DNA of 64,000 nt. Origin: Kibdelosporangium aridum (GTDB lineage: Bacteria; Actinomycetota; Actinomycetes; Mycobacteriales; Pseudonocardiaceae). This document shows positions 34,303 to 42,852 of the stretch, piece by piece. The translations under genes and the position numbers were made by a program. Every line of letters starts with the position of its first letter. The first letter of the stretch is position 1. The stretch is taken from contig NZ_FWXV01000011.1 of NCBI RefSeq assembly GCF_900176515.1, positions 434,001-498,000 of the forward strand. Reading direction: 5' to 3'. The notes under the pieces were generated by a model. It was not told the origin of the DNA. It ran no database searches and worked only from the letters and a program-made list of their open reading frames with translations.

Positions 34303-35007
34303 GTGTCAGCAGGCCGGGAGTTCACCGCGTACGGTGCGTCGCACTGGGTCGTGCTGGTGTTGTTCGCACTGGGATCCGTTGCCTTGGTAGTGGTGGGACG
34401 ACGGTGGGGTGGCACGGTGATCGTGCGGCGCGTGGCACAAGGGCTCGCCGCCGCGGTGCTGCTGGTGCACGTCGCAGCGCAGGTCTACCTGATGATTCCG
34501 CCGCGCTGGAATCTCACGCATTCGTTGCCGCTCCAGCTCTCCGACCTGGCCGGGCCGGTCGCGGCGTATGCGCTCTGGACTTCTCGGCGGTGGGCCGTCT
34601 CACTGGCGTACTACTGGGGCCTGACCTTGAACACCCAGGCTCTGGTCACGCCGGTGTTGCGGGGACCGGACTTCCCGGACTGGGAGTTTGTCGCGTTCTG
34701 GGTGAGCCACCTTTTCGTGGGGTGGGTGGCGGTCTATCTCACGTGGGGTCTTCGAATGCGCCCCGACTGGCACAGTTACCGCCTGGCCGTCGCGATCACG
34801 GTGTGCTGGGCTGTTGTCGCCCAGGTCGTGAACCTCCTTGTGGACGGCAACTACGGGTACCTCAATCGCAAGCCTGTGACCGGTTCGCTGTTGGACGTGC
34901 TCGGTCCTTGGCCGTGGTATCTGATACCGGTGGCGGCGCTTGTGCTTGTCGTGTGGGCGTTGATGACCTGGCCGTGGACCATCGCACGGCGGCAAACCGT
35001 GTCCTGA
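34303..35007 (+). CDS. TIGR02206/YwaF-type integral membrane protein
   Basis: 234 residues from GTG 34303; no ribosome site is visible, so the message may be leaderless. It has about six transmembrane helices with conserved polar residues at their edges: WNLTHSLPLQLSDLAG, YYWGLTLNTQALVTP, HLFVGWVAVYLTWG and NYGYLNRKPVTGSLLDVLGP. The HSLPLQLCD/S and YLxxKP motifs mark the YwaF family, whose function is unknown. It is convergent with the M14 peptidase gene. Confidence 0.88.
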   Translation: MSAGREFTAYGASHWVVLVLFALGSVALVVVGRRWGGTVIVRRVAQGLAAAVLLVHVAAQVYLMIPPRWNLTHSLPLQLSDLAGPVAAYALWTSRRWAVSLAYYWGLTLNTQALVTPVLRGPDFPDWEFVAFWVSHLFVGWVAVYLTWGLRMRPDWHSYRLAVAITVCWAVVAQVVNLLVDGNYGYLNRKPVTGSLLDVLGPWPWYLIPVAALVLVVWALMTWPWTIARRQTVS

Positions 35008-35052
35008 TTGTCCACAGAGGACCACGCACCAGTCCAGCACATCAGCCGCCGC

Positions 35053-35083
35053 GACGGCTCGGACCTCGGTGGTCCGAGCCGTC
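35053..35083. terminator. 13-bp bidirectional hairpin terminator
   Basis: GACGGCTCGGACC (35053-35065) pairs exactly with GGTCCGAGCCGTC (35071-35083) over a 5-base loop, between two convergent genes. Confidence 0.75.
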
Positions 35084-35096
35084 AGCGGCCGACCTG

Positions 35097-38000
35097 CTAC
35101 CTCAGCAGATAGTCGATCAAACGGTCCATCATGTCGTTGCGGGTCGCACTGCCGGAGACACCCTCGAAACCGAAGCCGAGGTAGACGGTGTCCGCGGTGG
35201 CCAGCGCCGCTCCTTCCTTGATACCGAAGCCCGCACGGCGGACCCAGTCATTGGCGTTGGCTCCCTCGATCCCGGCTGGGTCCTGCGGTGCCCCGGCGAC
35301 GACCCATCCGTCCATCGGATCGGCGTCATCCTCGAATGAGGTGCTGCCCTCCCCGGTGGACAGGACGATGTCGTCGACGAAGACGCCAGGGAACTGCTGC
35401 AGACCCCAGTCGCTCAACACAGTGATCGAGACTTCGACCTGCTGGCCGGCGAACGGCGTGAGGTCGACGTCCCACTGCTGCCAGCCCGACGAACTGCCGT
35501 TGGCCGCGTTCCACTGTCCGGTCGTGCCGGTGTTGGCGCACGTGCCGGTGGCCGGATCGAAGGTCTGGTAGTGCGTGAGGAACGGGTGCAGCACATTGGC
35601 CGTGTCGGCGGGGTTGCTCCAGCCGTTCGTGCAGGACTGGTCATTGCTCAGATCCGACGAGGTGTGCCCGTTCCGGTCCGGCAGAGTCGTCCAGTTGTCC
35701 TGGCCGACCGTGTGTGCCTCGACGATCATGTAGTCGAAGTCGAGTTCGAGGTTGTAGCTCGTCCAGAACGACAGCGAGGCGCCGTCCGCAGGCACGGTGA
35801 CCGTACGGGCCAGGCGTTTGTACGCCTGGTCGGCCCGGTCCGACCACATGAACCTCTGCCCGGTACGCGGGTCGAACGGACCCGCCACCCCGCTCAAGTA
35901 CTCTGCCATCGGCTTGCTGGCCAGGTGCGGGAAGTTACCGGCGGGATCGGTGACTTTCAGGAAGTCGCCGGTGGCGATGAACGACGAGTCGATCGCTTGG
36001 TTGTCGGCGCTGTCGGCGCCGTTGCGAGTCAAGCTCAGTCCGCTCAACGGATCGGCGATGCCGGAGATCGGGAACAGATCCCCGGTGTTCGGGTCAAGAC
36101 CGCCACCCGGGGTGGTGATCGCGGCACCGAAGAAGTACTCGATCGGGTCGCCCTGCGAGTTGCCGGAACCGGACAGGGCCAGGCACCGGGCCTCCACGGC
36201 AGGATCAGAACTGCACTGCTTGTTCTCGAACGGGTCGTACAACTGCGTGCCCAGCGCGGTTGTGTACTGCTGACCGGCACGTTGGCCGGTGTAGAGCACG
36301 CGCCCGCCCTCGTTGACGAAGTCGCGCATTTCGAGCAACTCCTGCATCGCCAGACGGGATGCGTTGCCGGGACCCCATCCCAGTTCACGGGTCACCGTGT
36401 CGTCACCCGTGTACCAGACCACGGCGTCGTAATGGCTGAGCACGCCGAGGTTGTCCGGCGCGACGCGGCCACGCGCGTCCACGTCGTAAACGTCGAACGC
36501 GACACCGTTCGCTGACAAAGCATCGGCGTAGAAGGACAAGTACTGCGGTGCTGTCACTCCCGGCTTCCCAGGCGATGCACCGGTGTAGTCCTCGGCCGCC
36601 ACGATCAGCACGCGCCGATTGGTGTCAGAGGCCACCGAGTAGGTGAACGAGTCACTGCTCTGGCCACCGCCCTCGAACCAGACCTTGACGCTGTTACCCG
36701 GCGCCGTACCGGTCACCTCCCCGCGCATCACGTGGTAGTACTTGCCATTGCCGGGGCCGTAGCGCTTGCCGCCAGTCCACTCCGAGGTCGGTTTGGACTG
36801 CACTGGCCCGCCGTTGACTTGGTATTTCAGCGTGACGGCGCCCAGGTCGCGCTTCGCGAGCACGCGCACTTCCTGCGGATCGCCGTAGGAGACCGTGAAG
36901 CGGAAGTCGAACACCGACTGCTGGCCGTTCTGCGGGTCGATGTCGTCCTGGTCGAGGTAGAACGGCGCGACACCAATGCCGACCGGGGACACCGGGTTGG
37001 CTGGGTTCGTCGCCGACCGCGCCAGTCCCAAGTGGAACGGAAGGATCTTGGCGAACTCGGCCTGGATGAGCGCCTCGTCGTCGGGGAACACGAAGCCCGC
37101 GCCGGGAACGCCCTCGCCGAGTTCCGGCGTGTACGCGATGGTGCCCGCCTTCGTGTCGGCGTAGTCGGTCGTCTCGCCATTCGTCACGTACAGCGTGTCG
37201 GCCGACTGGCCCGGGTTGAAGCCGGGGATCGCCGGCTTAGCGTCGGTACCGCCGAGGGCGACGTAGAGCGGGTTGTCGGCGTCCGGGGTGCCGGTCTGCC
37301 AGCCTTGCGGGTACAGCAGCCACTGACCGTAGGAGTGCAGGTTCGACTGGAACCTCGGCTTCACCCGGTCGATCAGGCCCGCCATGGCGCGGGTCTCCGG
37401 CTCCGACGCGGGACCAGGACCCCGGTATGTCTCCTCGGCCGGAATCGGTGAGGATCCCTCGTTGTCGTGGCCCCAGTGTTCGTTGAAGTTGCGGTTGGGG
37501 TCGACGCCGTCCCCGACGGTGATCTGTCCGTCGCCGTTGTTGTCGCGCAGGTTCTTGCGCCATAGCCGCTCGTGGTCGAACGTGTACTGGTAGCCGTCGG
37601 GGTTCGCGACCACGACGAACCACAGTTCGGTGCTCTTCAGCAGATCCTTGATCTCTTGGTTGTTGGCACGCCACTGGTCGACGAAGTGCCGCAGCAGCCG
37701 GCGGTTCACCTCAGCGCTGATCCACTCGCGGGCGTGCTGCAGTGAGGAGTAGAGCACCGCGGGGCGCGAGCCGTCTGGCACGTCGCGTGCACCCTGGGTG
37801 AGCTTGAGCGCGATGATGTCGCGGCCCTGATGCGACCGTCCGAGCGTGACCAGCTTGACGATCTGGGGATTGCGGCGCGCGACGTCGGCCAGTTCGTCCC
37901 TGATGCCGCCGGGCTGGTCCCAGGAGCGCCAGACCTGGTAGCCGGCGGCTGCCTGGGCAGCCGCCTGCTGGCTGACGGTCTGGCCCTTGTCGTTGCGCTT

Positions 38001-38258
38001 GACCGTGACCCGCAGCCCGGCCGCAGCCAGCTTGGCGCGCTGCGGCTCGGCCAGTACGGCATCGGCCCGCACGCCCTCAGCAGTTCGCTGGAGCCCAGCG
38101 AGTTCAAGTCCCGGAGCGGCTGCCGAGATCTTGTCGGCCGCCCCTTCCACTGTGTACATCTCCAGCGCCGCTTCTGGCGGCGTGGCTAACGCGGGTGATG
38201 ACATGACCGTGAGCGCGAGGGTGGCAAGCACAACCGTCGCGGACCGTGTCGGGCGCAT
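35097..38258 (-). CDS. Secreted multidomain M14 zinc carboxypeptidase
   Basis: 1053 residues with a signal peptide ending near ALA26. A propeptide-like region is followed by the M14 catalytic domain (about 108-415): zinc ligands His175 and Glu178 in LQHAREWIS, and His308 in NLHSYGQWL. Substrate Arg/Asn are in DPNRNFNEHW and the catalytic Glu is in YTPELGEG (near 379). The middle part has an Ig-like domain and a Rossmann-like segment (VLIVAAEDYTGASPGKPGVT). The end has an immune-inhibitor-A/MAM-like beta-sandwich (WTSYNLELDFDYMIVEAHTV, FPGVFVDDIVLS). Probable role: extracellular protein degradation. Confidence 0.93.
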   Translation of the reverse strand: MRPTRSATVVLATLALTVMSSPALATPPEAALEMYTVEGAADKISAAAPGLELAGLQRTAEGVRADAVLAEPQRAKLAAAGLRVTVKRNDKGQTVSQQAAAQAAAGYQVWRSWDQPGGIRDELADVARRNPQIVKLVTLGRSHQGRDIIALKLTQGARDVPDGSRPAVLYSSLQHAREWISAEVNRRLLRHFVDQWRANNQEIKDLLKSTELWFVVVANPDGYQYTFDHERLWRKNLRDNNGDGQITVGDGVDPNRNFNEHWGHDNEGSSPIPAEETYRGPGPASEPETRAMAGLIDRVKPRFQSNLHSYGQWLLYPQGWQTGTPDADNPLYVALGGTDAKPAIPGFNPGQSADTLYVTNGETTDYADTKAGTIAYTPELGEGVPGAGFVFPDDEALIQAEFAKILPFHLGLARSATNPANPVSPVGIGVAPFYLDQDDIDPQNGQQSVFDFRFTVSYGDPQEVRVLAKRDLGAVTLKYQVNGGPVQSKPTSEWTGGKRYGPGNGKYYHVMRGEVTGTAPGNSVKVWFEGGGQSSDSFTYSVASDTNRRVLIVAAEDYTGASPGKPGVTAPQYLSFYADALSANGVAFDVYDVDARGRVAPDNLGVLSHYDAVVWYTGDDTVTRELGWGPGNASRLAMQELLEMRDFVNEGGRVLYTGQRAGQQYTTALGTQLYDPFENKQCSSDPAVEARCLALSGSGNSQGDPIEYFFGAAITTPGGGLDPNTGDLFPISGIADPLSGLSLTRNGADSADNQAIDSSFIATGDFLKVTDPAGNFPHLASKPMAEYLSGVAGPFDPRTGQRFMWSDRADQAYKRLARTVTVPADGASLSFWTSYNLELDFDYMIVEAHTVGQDNWTTLPDRNGHTSSDLSNDQSCTNGWSNPADTANVLHPFLTHYQTFDPATGTCANTGTTGQWNAANGSSSGWQQWDVDLTPFAGQQVEVSITVLSDWGLQQFPGVFVDDIVLSTGEGSTSFEDDADPMDGWVVAGAPQDPAGIEGANANDWVRRAGFGIKEGAALATADTVYLGFGFEGVSGSATRNDMMDRLIDYLLR

Positions 38259-38651
38259 GGTGCCCTCCCGGATGGGGTGTCCCCTGTCCCCGTGACCGGT
38301 ATGTCGTCAGCCGCACCGCATTCGTTATGAACTTCGAGTCCACAGAGGATGCCTGTCCACTGTGTGCGGAGCGGAACACGTTGGCCTCGATGATGGTGAT
38401 CCATTTTCCGTTGGCGCGTAAGTGATCCAACGCTCGGTCGCCACATACGTGTGTGCTTCGCCGCCGGGGATTTCCCGGTGGAGGGCGTCAACCGTGAAGA
38501 TCTTGCCACTGATCGGCTGGCTCGTGACGGATCGTCAGCAACAGACTGTCAGTAGTTCGATCGGGTGAACATGGGGATGGGCTGGTTGACGGAATCGGTA
38601 GGCGGCTGAACGATCACCGCAGCTTCACCCGCCCGCACCTGGAAGGCTTCG
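38259..38651. other. Divergent intergenic region (M14 peptidase / PTS EIIC)
   Basis: 393 bases between divergent genes. GGGAGGGCACC before the peptidase start and GGAAGG before the EIIC start are ribosome sites. A minus-strand stretch around 38380-38520 looks mildly coding (DALHREIPGGEAHTYVATER) but shifts frame and has no start. It could be a gene remnant. No dyad or promoter pair was convincing. Confidence 0.45.
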
Positions 38652-39752
38652 ATGACCGGCGAAGTTCGGCCACGTGAGCGAAACATCCGAGCATCCATTC
38701 AGCGGATCGGCGGCAGCCTCGCGGGAATGGTCATGCCCAATATCGGGGCGTTCATCGCCTGGGGATTGATCACCGCGCTGTTCGTCCCTGGCGGCTGGCT
38801 GCCGAACGCCAGGATCGCCGAGATCGTCGAGCCGATGATCAAGATCCTGTTGCCGGTCCTGATCGGGTACACCGGCGGACGGCTGGTGCACGGTCCCCGC
38901 GGTGCGGTGGTCGGCGCAGTCGCCACGATGGGGATCGTGGTCGGTGCGGAGATTCCGATGTTCCTCGGCGCGATGATCGTCGGCCCGTTCGCCGCGTTGC
39001 TGGTCAAGCTGTTCGACAACACCGTCGGAGACCGCGTCCCGCCGGGCTTCAAAATGCTCGTCGACAACTTCAGTGCCGGCATCATCGGTGGTGCTGTCGC
39101 GATTTTCGGCATGCTGGCCATCGGCCCGGCTGTCGAGGCCGCCACCACCACGCTCGGCGACGGCGTGCGGGCGTTACTCGCGACGAACTTGCTGCCACTC
39201 GTTTCGCTGCTCATCGAGCCGGCCAAGATCCTGTTTTTGAACAACGCGATCAACCACGGAGTACTCGCGCCGCTCGGGGTCACCGACGCGGCCGAGAACG
39301 GCAAGGCGATCCACTTTCTCCTCGAGACGAATCCGGGCCCCGGACTCGGGATCCTCCTGGCTTGCCTGGTGTTCGGGGGGCAGGCGATGCGGGCGACGGC
39401 CCCGGCCGCTGTCGTGATCCACTTTTTCGGCGGCATCCATGAGATCTACTTCCCGTATGTGCTCGCGGCGCCGCGACTGGTTGTCGCGGCGATCGCGGGC
39501 GGCGCGACAGGTGTGCTCGTGTTCAGCCTGACCGGCGCCGGGCTCACCGCGACTCCCTCGCCCGGCAGCATCATCGCGTTGTTGGCGGTGACGCCGAAGG
39601 GAGGCTACGTCGGGGTGGTCGGTGGCGTCGTCGCCGCGGCCTGCGTATCATTCCTTTTCGCGGCGCTGTTGCTGAAGTTCGGCCGTGGCAACGATTCGGC
39701 CATCGAACAAGGCGGCGCGGTGCGACGTGCCGCCAGCCACCGAGCGCGCTGA
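38652..39752 (+). CDS. PTS mannitol-type EIIC membrane component
   Basis: 366 residues from ATG 38652 (GGAAGG upstream). It matches the EIIC part of mannitol permease: QRIGGSLAGMVMPNIGAFIA, GYTGGRLVHGPRGAVVGAVA, then HFFGGIHEIYFPYVLAAPR. GGIHEIYFPYV carries the conserved substrate-site Glu. No EIIB or EIIA domain follows, and none is encoded in the window, so the phosphoryl-transfer partners must lie elsewhere or the protein works as an orphan. The next gene begins 9 bases later. Confidence 0.9.
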   Translation: MTGEVRPRERNIRASIQRIGGSLAGMVMPNIGAFIAWGLITALFVPGGWLPNARIAEIVEPMIKILLPVLIGYTGGRLVHGPRGAVVGAVATMGIVVGAEIPMFLGAMIVGPFAALLVKLFDNTVGDRVPPGFKMLVDNFSAGIIGGAVAIFGMLAIGPAVEAATTTLGDGVRALLATNLLPLVSLLIEPAKILFLNNAINHGVLAPLGVTDAAENGKAIHFLLETNPGPGLGILLACLVFGGQAMRATAPAAVVIHFFGGIHEIYFPYVLAAPRLVVAAIAGGATGVLVFSLTGAGLTATPSPGSIIALLAVTPKGGYVGVVGGVVAAACVSFLFAALLLKFGRGNDSAIEQGGAVRRAASHRAR

Positions 39753-39761
39753 GCCAATGGA

Positions 39762-41588
39762 ATGGTTATGGCCACCCGGAAGTCGCGAAAACGCGACCTG
39801 TCGAACGCTTTGCTCCGGCCGTTGTCCTTCGGTGGCTGGATGGACTACCAGCAGTGGGCCGACCACGGGTTCATGCCGTGTCCTTCCCCGCCGCAGACCG
39901 ACCGCCCGGACGAACCCGCCGAGCAACACTTCACCGCAGTTGTCGCCGCGATCGAGGAAGGCGTCATCGTGGTGGGAGCAAGTGGGACGATCGAGTCGGC
40001 CAACCCGGCGGCGGAGCGCATCCTCGGTGTCCAGGCACGCCACCTCGTCGGTATGCCGCTGACCGCGACCGAGCTCTACGACCAAGACGGCACCCGCGTG
40101 GCGTACGAGGACTCTCCTTTTGCTCGCACGAGCCGTACCGGCCATCCTTGCAACGGGCAGATCATCTCGATACGCCGGCAGGACGGTGCCGAGATGTGGC
40201 TGTCGGTGAATTGCCGCGCGCTGAACGGCAAGCGCCCCTCGGCCGTCGTCCTCTCGTTCATCGACATCACCGAACGCAGGATGATCGACGAGCGCAGGGA
40301 ATACGAGGCGACTCACGACGCACTGACCGGGCTGGCCAACCGAACGATGGCGATCAAGCTGCTCAGTCCTGCGACGCGGCGCGACCATGCGCCCGCGACC
40401 GCGGTGCTGTTCGTCGATCTGGACAAATTCAAGGTCATCAATGACTCGCTCGGGCACAGTGTGGGTGACCAGGTGCTCAGGGTCATCGGCGATCGCCTTG
40501 GCCGGCTGGTCACCGGCGGAGACCTGGTCAGCAGGCTGGGCGGCGACGAGTTCGCTGTCATCGTGCACGGCATCACCGCGCCTGACCAGGCTGCCGTGCT
40601 GGCCGGGCAGATCCGCCAGACGCTGAGCCAGCCGATCACGATCAGCGGTCGGCAGCTGTGCATCGGCGCGAGCATCGGCATCATGATCGCCGACCCAGCG
40701 GATCCGCGGGCAGGCGAGGAACTCCTGCGCGACGCCGACCTCGCGATGTACCACGCCAAGACCCAAGGCAACGGCCCTGCCTTCTTCGACGTCGAACTGC
40801 GGGAACGCTCCCGGCGCCGAAGCCGGCTGGAACAAGACCTCAAGACCGCCCCGCGCGACGGCCAGTTCTGGCTGGCTTACCAGCCCATCTTCGATCTCGG
40901 CGGCAATCGGGCCAGAGCCGTGGAGGGCCTGCCCCGATGGGCACACCCGAGCTTCGGCGCCATCGCGCCGACCGAATTCATCCCGCTGGCCGAGGAAAGC
41001 GGTCTGATCAACTTCGTCGGCGGGCACATCCTGCGCGCTTCGGCCGAGCAGATCGTCCGGTTGCGTGCCAGGCAGTATCCGGATCTGCACCTCGCGATGA
41101 ACCTGTCGGCCCGCCAGCTCGAGGACCCTCACCTCGCCACCCAGGTCGGCCACACGCTGGCCGTCACTTGGTTGCCGCCGACGGCGCTCTGTCTGGAGAT
41201 CCCGGAAAGCGCCTTCGCACGCGATCCCGCGGTCGCCGCCCGTACCATCGCGCAGCTTCGTGACCTCGGCGTCCGCCTGGCCATCGATCACTTCGGGACG
41301 GGATACTCCTCGCTGTCCCAACTGCTGCGGCTGCCATTGGACACTCTCAAGATCGACCGGAGCGTCATCGCCGGACTCGGCCAATCGCCCCGAGCCGAGG
41401 CGATCATCACCAGCATCGTCGCCATGGCACACACGGCCGGGCTGACCGTCATCGCCGACGGCGTCGAAACCGCGGCCCAGCTTGACATCCTGCGACAGCT
41501 GCACTGCGACCAGGCCCAGGGCGATCACATCGCCGTGCCTGCCCGCATCGAGGACCTGTCGGTGCGCAGCCAGGTGCACCAGGCATAA
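39762..41588 (+). CDS. PAS-GGDEF-EAL protein with degraded EAL site
   Basis: 608 residues from ATG 39762. A PAS domain (about 55-170) ends in SFIDITERR. The GGDEF domain (about 180-345) has an intact RLGGDEF (260-264), so c-di-GMP synthesis is plausible; the RxxD inhibitory site reads TGGD. In the EAL domain (about 360-590), EAL is EGL (388-390), NLSARQ is kept, and the metal pair DD in DDFGTGYSSL is DH (509-510). EGVET reads DGVET and the final QGY is QGD. Phosphodiesterase activity is therefore doubtful. No membrane helix; cytoplasmic. Likely coupled with the EIIC gene. Confidence 0.92.
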   Translation: MVMATRKSRKRDLSNALLRPLSFGGWMDYQQWADHGFMPCPSPPQTDRPDEPAEQHFTAVVAAIEEGVIVVGASGTIESANPAAERILGVQARHLVGMPLTATELYDQDGTRVAYEDSPFARTSRTGHPCNGQIISIRRQDGAEMWLSVNCRALNGKRPSAVVLSFIDITERRMIDERREYEATHDALTGLANRTMAIKLLSPATRRDHAPATAVLFVDLDKFKVINDSLGHSVGDQVLRVIGDRLGRLVTGGDLVSRLGGDEFAVIVHGITAPDQAAVLAGQIRQTLSQPITISGRQLCIGASIGIMIADPADPRAGEELLRDADLAMYHAKTQGNGPAFFDVELRERSRRRSRLEQDLKTAPRDGQFWLAYQPIFDLGGNRARAVEGLPRWAHPSFGAIAPTEFIPLAEESGLINFVGGHILRASAEQIVRLRARQYPDLHLAMNLSARQLEDPHLATQVGHTLAVTWLPPTALCLEIPESAFARDPAVAARTIAQLRDLGVRLAIDHFGTGYSSLSQLLRLPLDTLKIDRSVIAGLGQSPRAEAIITSIVAMAHTAGLTVIADGVETAAQLDILRQLHCDQAQGDHIAVPARIEDLSVRSQVHQA

Positions 41589-41648
41589 CCGGACCAGCAT
41601 GGATCTGGCCGGAGTGACAAAAACGAAGCCGTTGGCGCTGAAGGATAG

Positions 41649-42038
41649 GTGGCAGTCACTGGGGGACACGAGGTTTTCGCGCGCCTGACGATCTCCGAGG
41701 AGGGCGCGGACCCGCGGGAAATACGGCAGTGGGTGGCCTGGCATGTCGCGGATATGCCGCTGCTCCAGGTGGACGTGGTGCTGTTGTGCGATCAGTTGGT
41801 AAGCCATGCCGAAAACCATCGTGGTGGTGTTCGGGAAATACGGCTGCTGCGCGCCGAACCAGGTTGCGTGCGGGTGGAGGTGGACGACGGCGCTTCCTGG
41901 CCGGTTGTCAGGCCGGTTGTGCAGGAATGGGCAGCGGAGACCGTGCGACTGCTGTTGATCGAGCGCCTGTGCACTCAGTGGGGAGAGACACCACGCCCAG
42001 ACGGAACGACCATGTGGGCAGAAGTGCAGGTGGCGTAA
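41649..42038 (+). CDS. Anti-sigma-type HATPase-like protein with degraded ATP site
   Basis: 129 residues from GTG 41649 (GAAGGA upstream). The layout is that of RsbW/Streptomyces-type ATP-binding proteins: VDVVLLCDQLVSHAENH for the N-box helix, VRVEVDDGA for the G1 box, and LLIERLCTQWGETPRPDGTT with the terminal WAEV strand. The N-box Asn (normally LVTNAVRH) reads SHAENH, and the usual G-R-G-L loop reads AAETVRL. ATP binding and kinase activity may be lost. It may act in partner binding only. It follows the GGDEF-EAL gene by 60 bases. Confidence 0.75.
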   Translation: MAVTGGHEVFARLTISEEGADPREIRQWVAWHVADMPLLQVDVVLLCDQLVSHAENHRGGVREIRLLRAEPGCVRVEVDDGASWPVVRPVVQEWAAETVRLLLIERLCTQWGETPRPDGTTMWAEVQVA

Positions 42039-42055
42039 CGCCAAACCACGTCCGC

Positions 42056-42742
42056 TCAGGAGGCGAGTTTCCGCAGCAGTTCCAGCAGGATGCCGCGTTC
42101 TCCCGGCGTCAACTCCTCCGTGCGACGCGCGGACAGCGTCGCTAGTAACGCGCGCGCCAGATCGGCCGCGGCGGCCCCGTCGTTTTCGGACGGCTCGTTC
42201 TGGCGGAGCACGGCACCGAACACGGCATCGCGCATCCGGTCGGCCAATCCCTCGGTCCGGGGACCTTCCGAGAGGGACAGCAGGCTGAGGGTGGTGCCGA
42301 CAGCGGCGGTGTGGATCATCGTGGCGGCCTGTTCCGGGGGCAACCGGAGTCGGCCTGTCTCGGCCAGCCGGTCGAGGATGCCGACGAGGACGCGGTGACC
42401 TTCGCGGGCCGATGGTCGTTGCTCGGCGTTCGGCGTGCCGTACATCAGTCGGTAGAAGGCCGGGTGCTCAAGGCCGAACCCGACGTGGTCCGTCCAGCCC
42501 CGGTGCAGGTCGGCGAGCGGGTCCGCGGAGGGCTTGCGGCTGTGCTTGGCGCTGAGATAACGCCGGAAGCCCTCCGCCGCCACGGCCTCGAGCAGGTCCT
42601 TCTTGTCACCGAAGTGGTGGTAGACGGTCGGTGCGGTGACTCCGGCCGCCTGGCACACGTCCCTGATCGAGACCTGCTCCGCGCCAGCGCGCTCGAGCAG
42701 TGCGGCGGTGGCGTCGAGGATCTCCTGCCGGGTGTCGCTCAT
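42056..42742 (-). CDS. TetR-family repressor of the molybdenum hydroxylase operon
   Basis: 228 residues. The N-terminal helix-turn-helix is complete (RQEILDATAALLERAGAEQV, SIRDVCQAAGVTAPTVYHHF, GDKKDLLEAV). A C-terminal ligand-binding helical domain follows (EHPAFYRLMYGTPNAEQRPS), of the TetR_C type common beside oxidoreductases. It is divergent from the three-subunit oxidoreductase, whose promoter carries a palindrome. Repression relieved by a substrate is inferred. Confidence 0.93.
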   Translation of the reverse strand: MSDTRQEILDATAALLERAGAEQVSIRDVCQAAGVTAPTVYHHFGDKKDLLEAVAAEGFRRYLSAKHSRKPSADPLADLHRGWTDHVGFGLEHPAFYRLMYGTPNAEQRPSAREGHRVLVGILDRLAETGRLRLPPEQAATMIHTAAVGTTLSLLSLSEGPRTEGLADRMRDAVFGAVLRQNEPSENDGAAAADLARALLATLSARRTEELTPGERGILLELLRKLAS

Positions 42743-42763
42743 ATAGCAACAATATAAGACTCC

Positions 42764-42806
42764 TTGCTTTTCGCTTTAATGGTGTTATATACCTAACGAC
42801 GGTATA
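42764..42806 (+). promoter_or_regulatory. Promoter with overlapping TetR-type operator
   Basis: TTGCTT (42764-42769), a 16-base spacer and TATATA (42786-42791) make a good sigma-70-type promoter in an AT-rich patch. The palindrome TATACC-N7-GGTATA (42788-42806) covers the -10 box and the start point. It lies in front of the oxidoreductase operon and beside the TetR gene. Confidence 0.65.
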
Positions 42807-42852
42807 GGGAGCCATGTAACGGCGCTAGCCACTTAGACGGCAGGAGACTTCG

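Noticed and set aside
39648..42044. 798-codon open frame on the minus strand
   Set aside because: It lies antisense to the EIIC, GGDEF-EAL and HATPase-like genes, all with clear family motifs. Long antisense frames are common in high-GC DNA because the third codon position is G/C-rich. Its translation has no recognisable domain.
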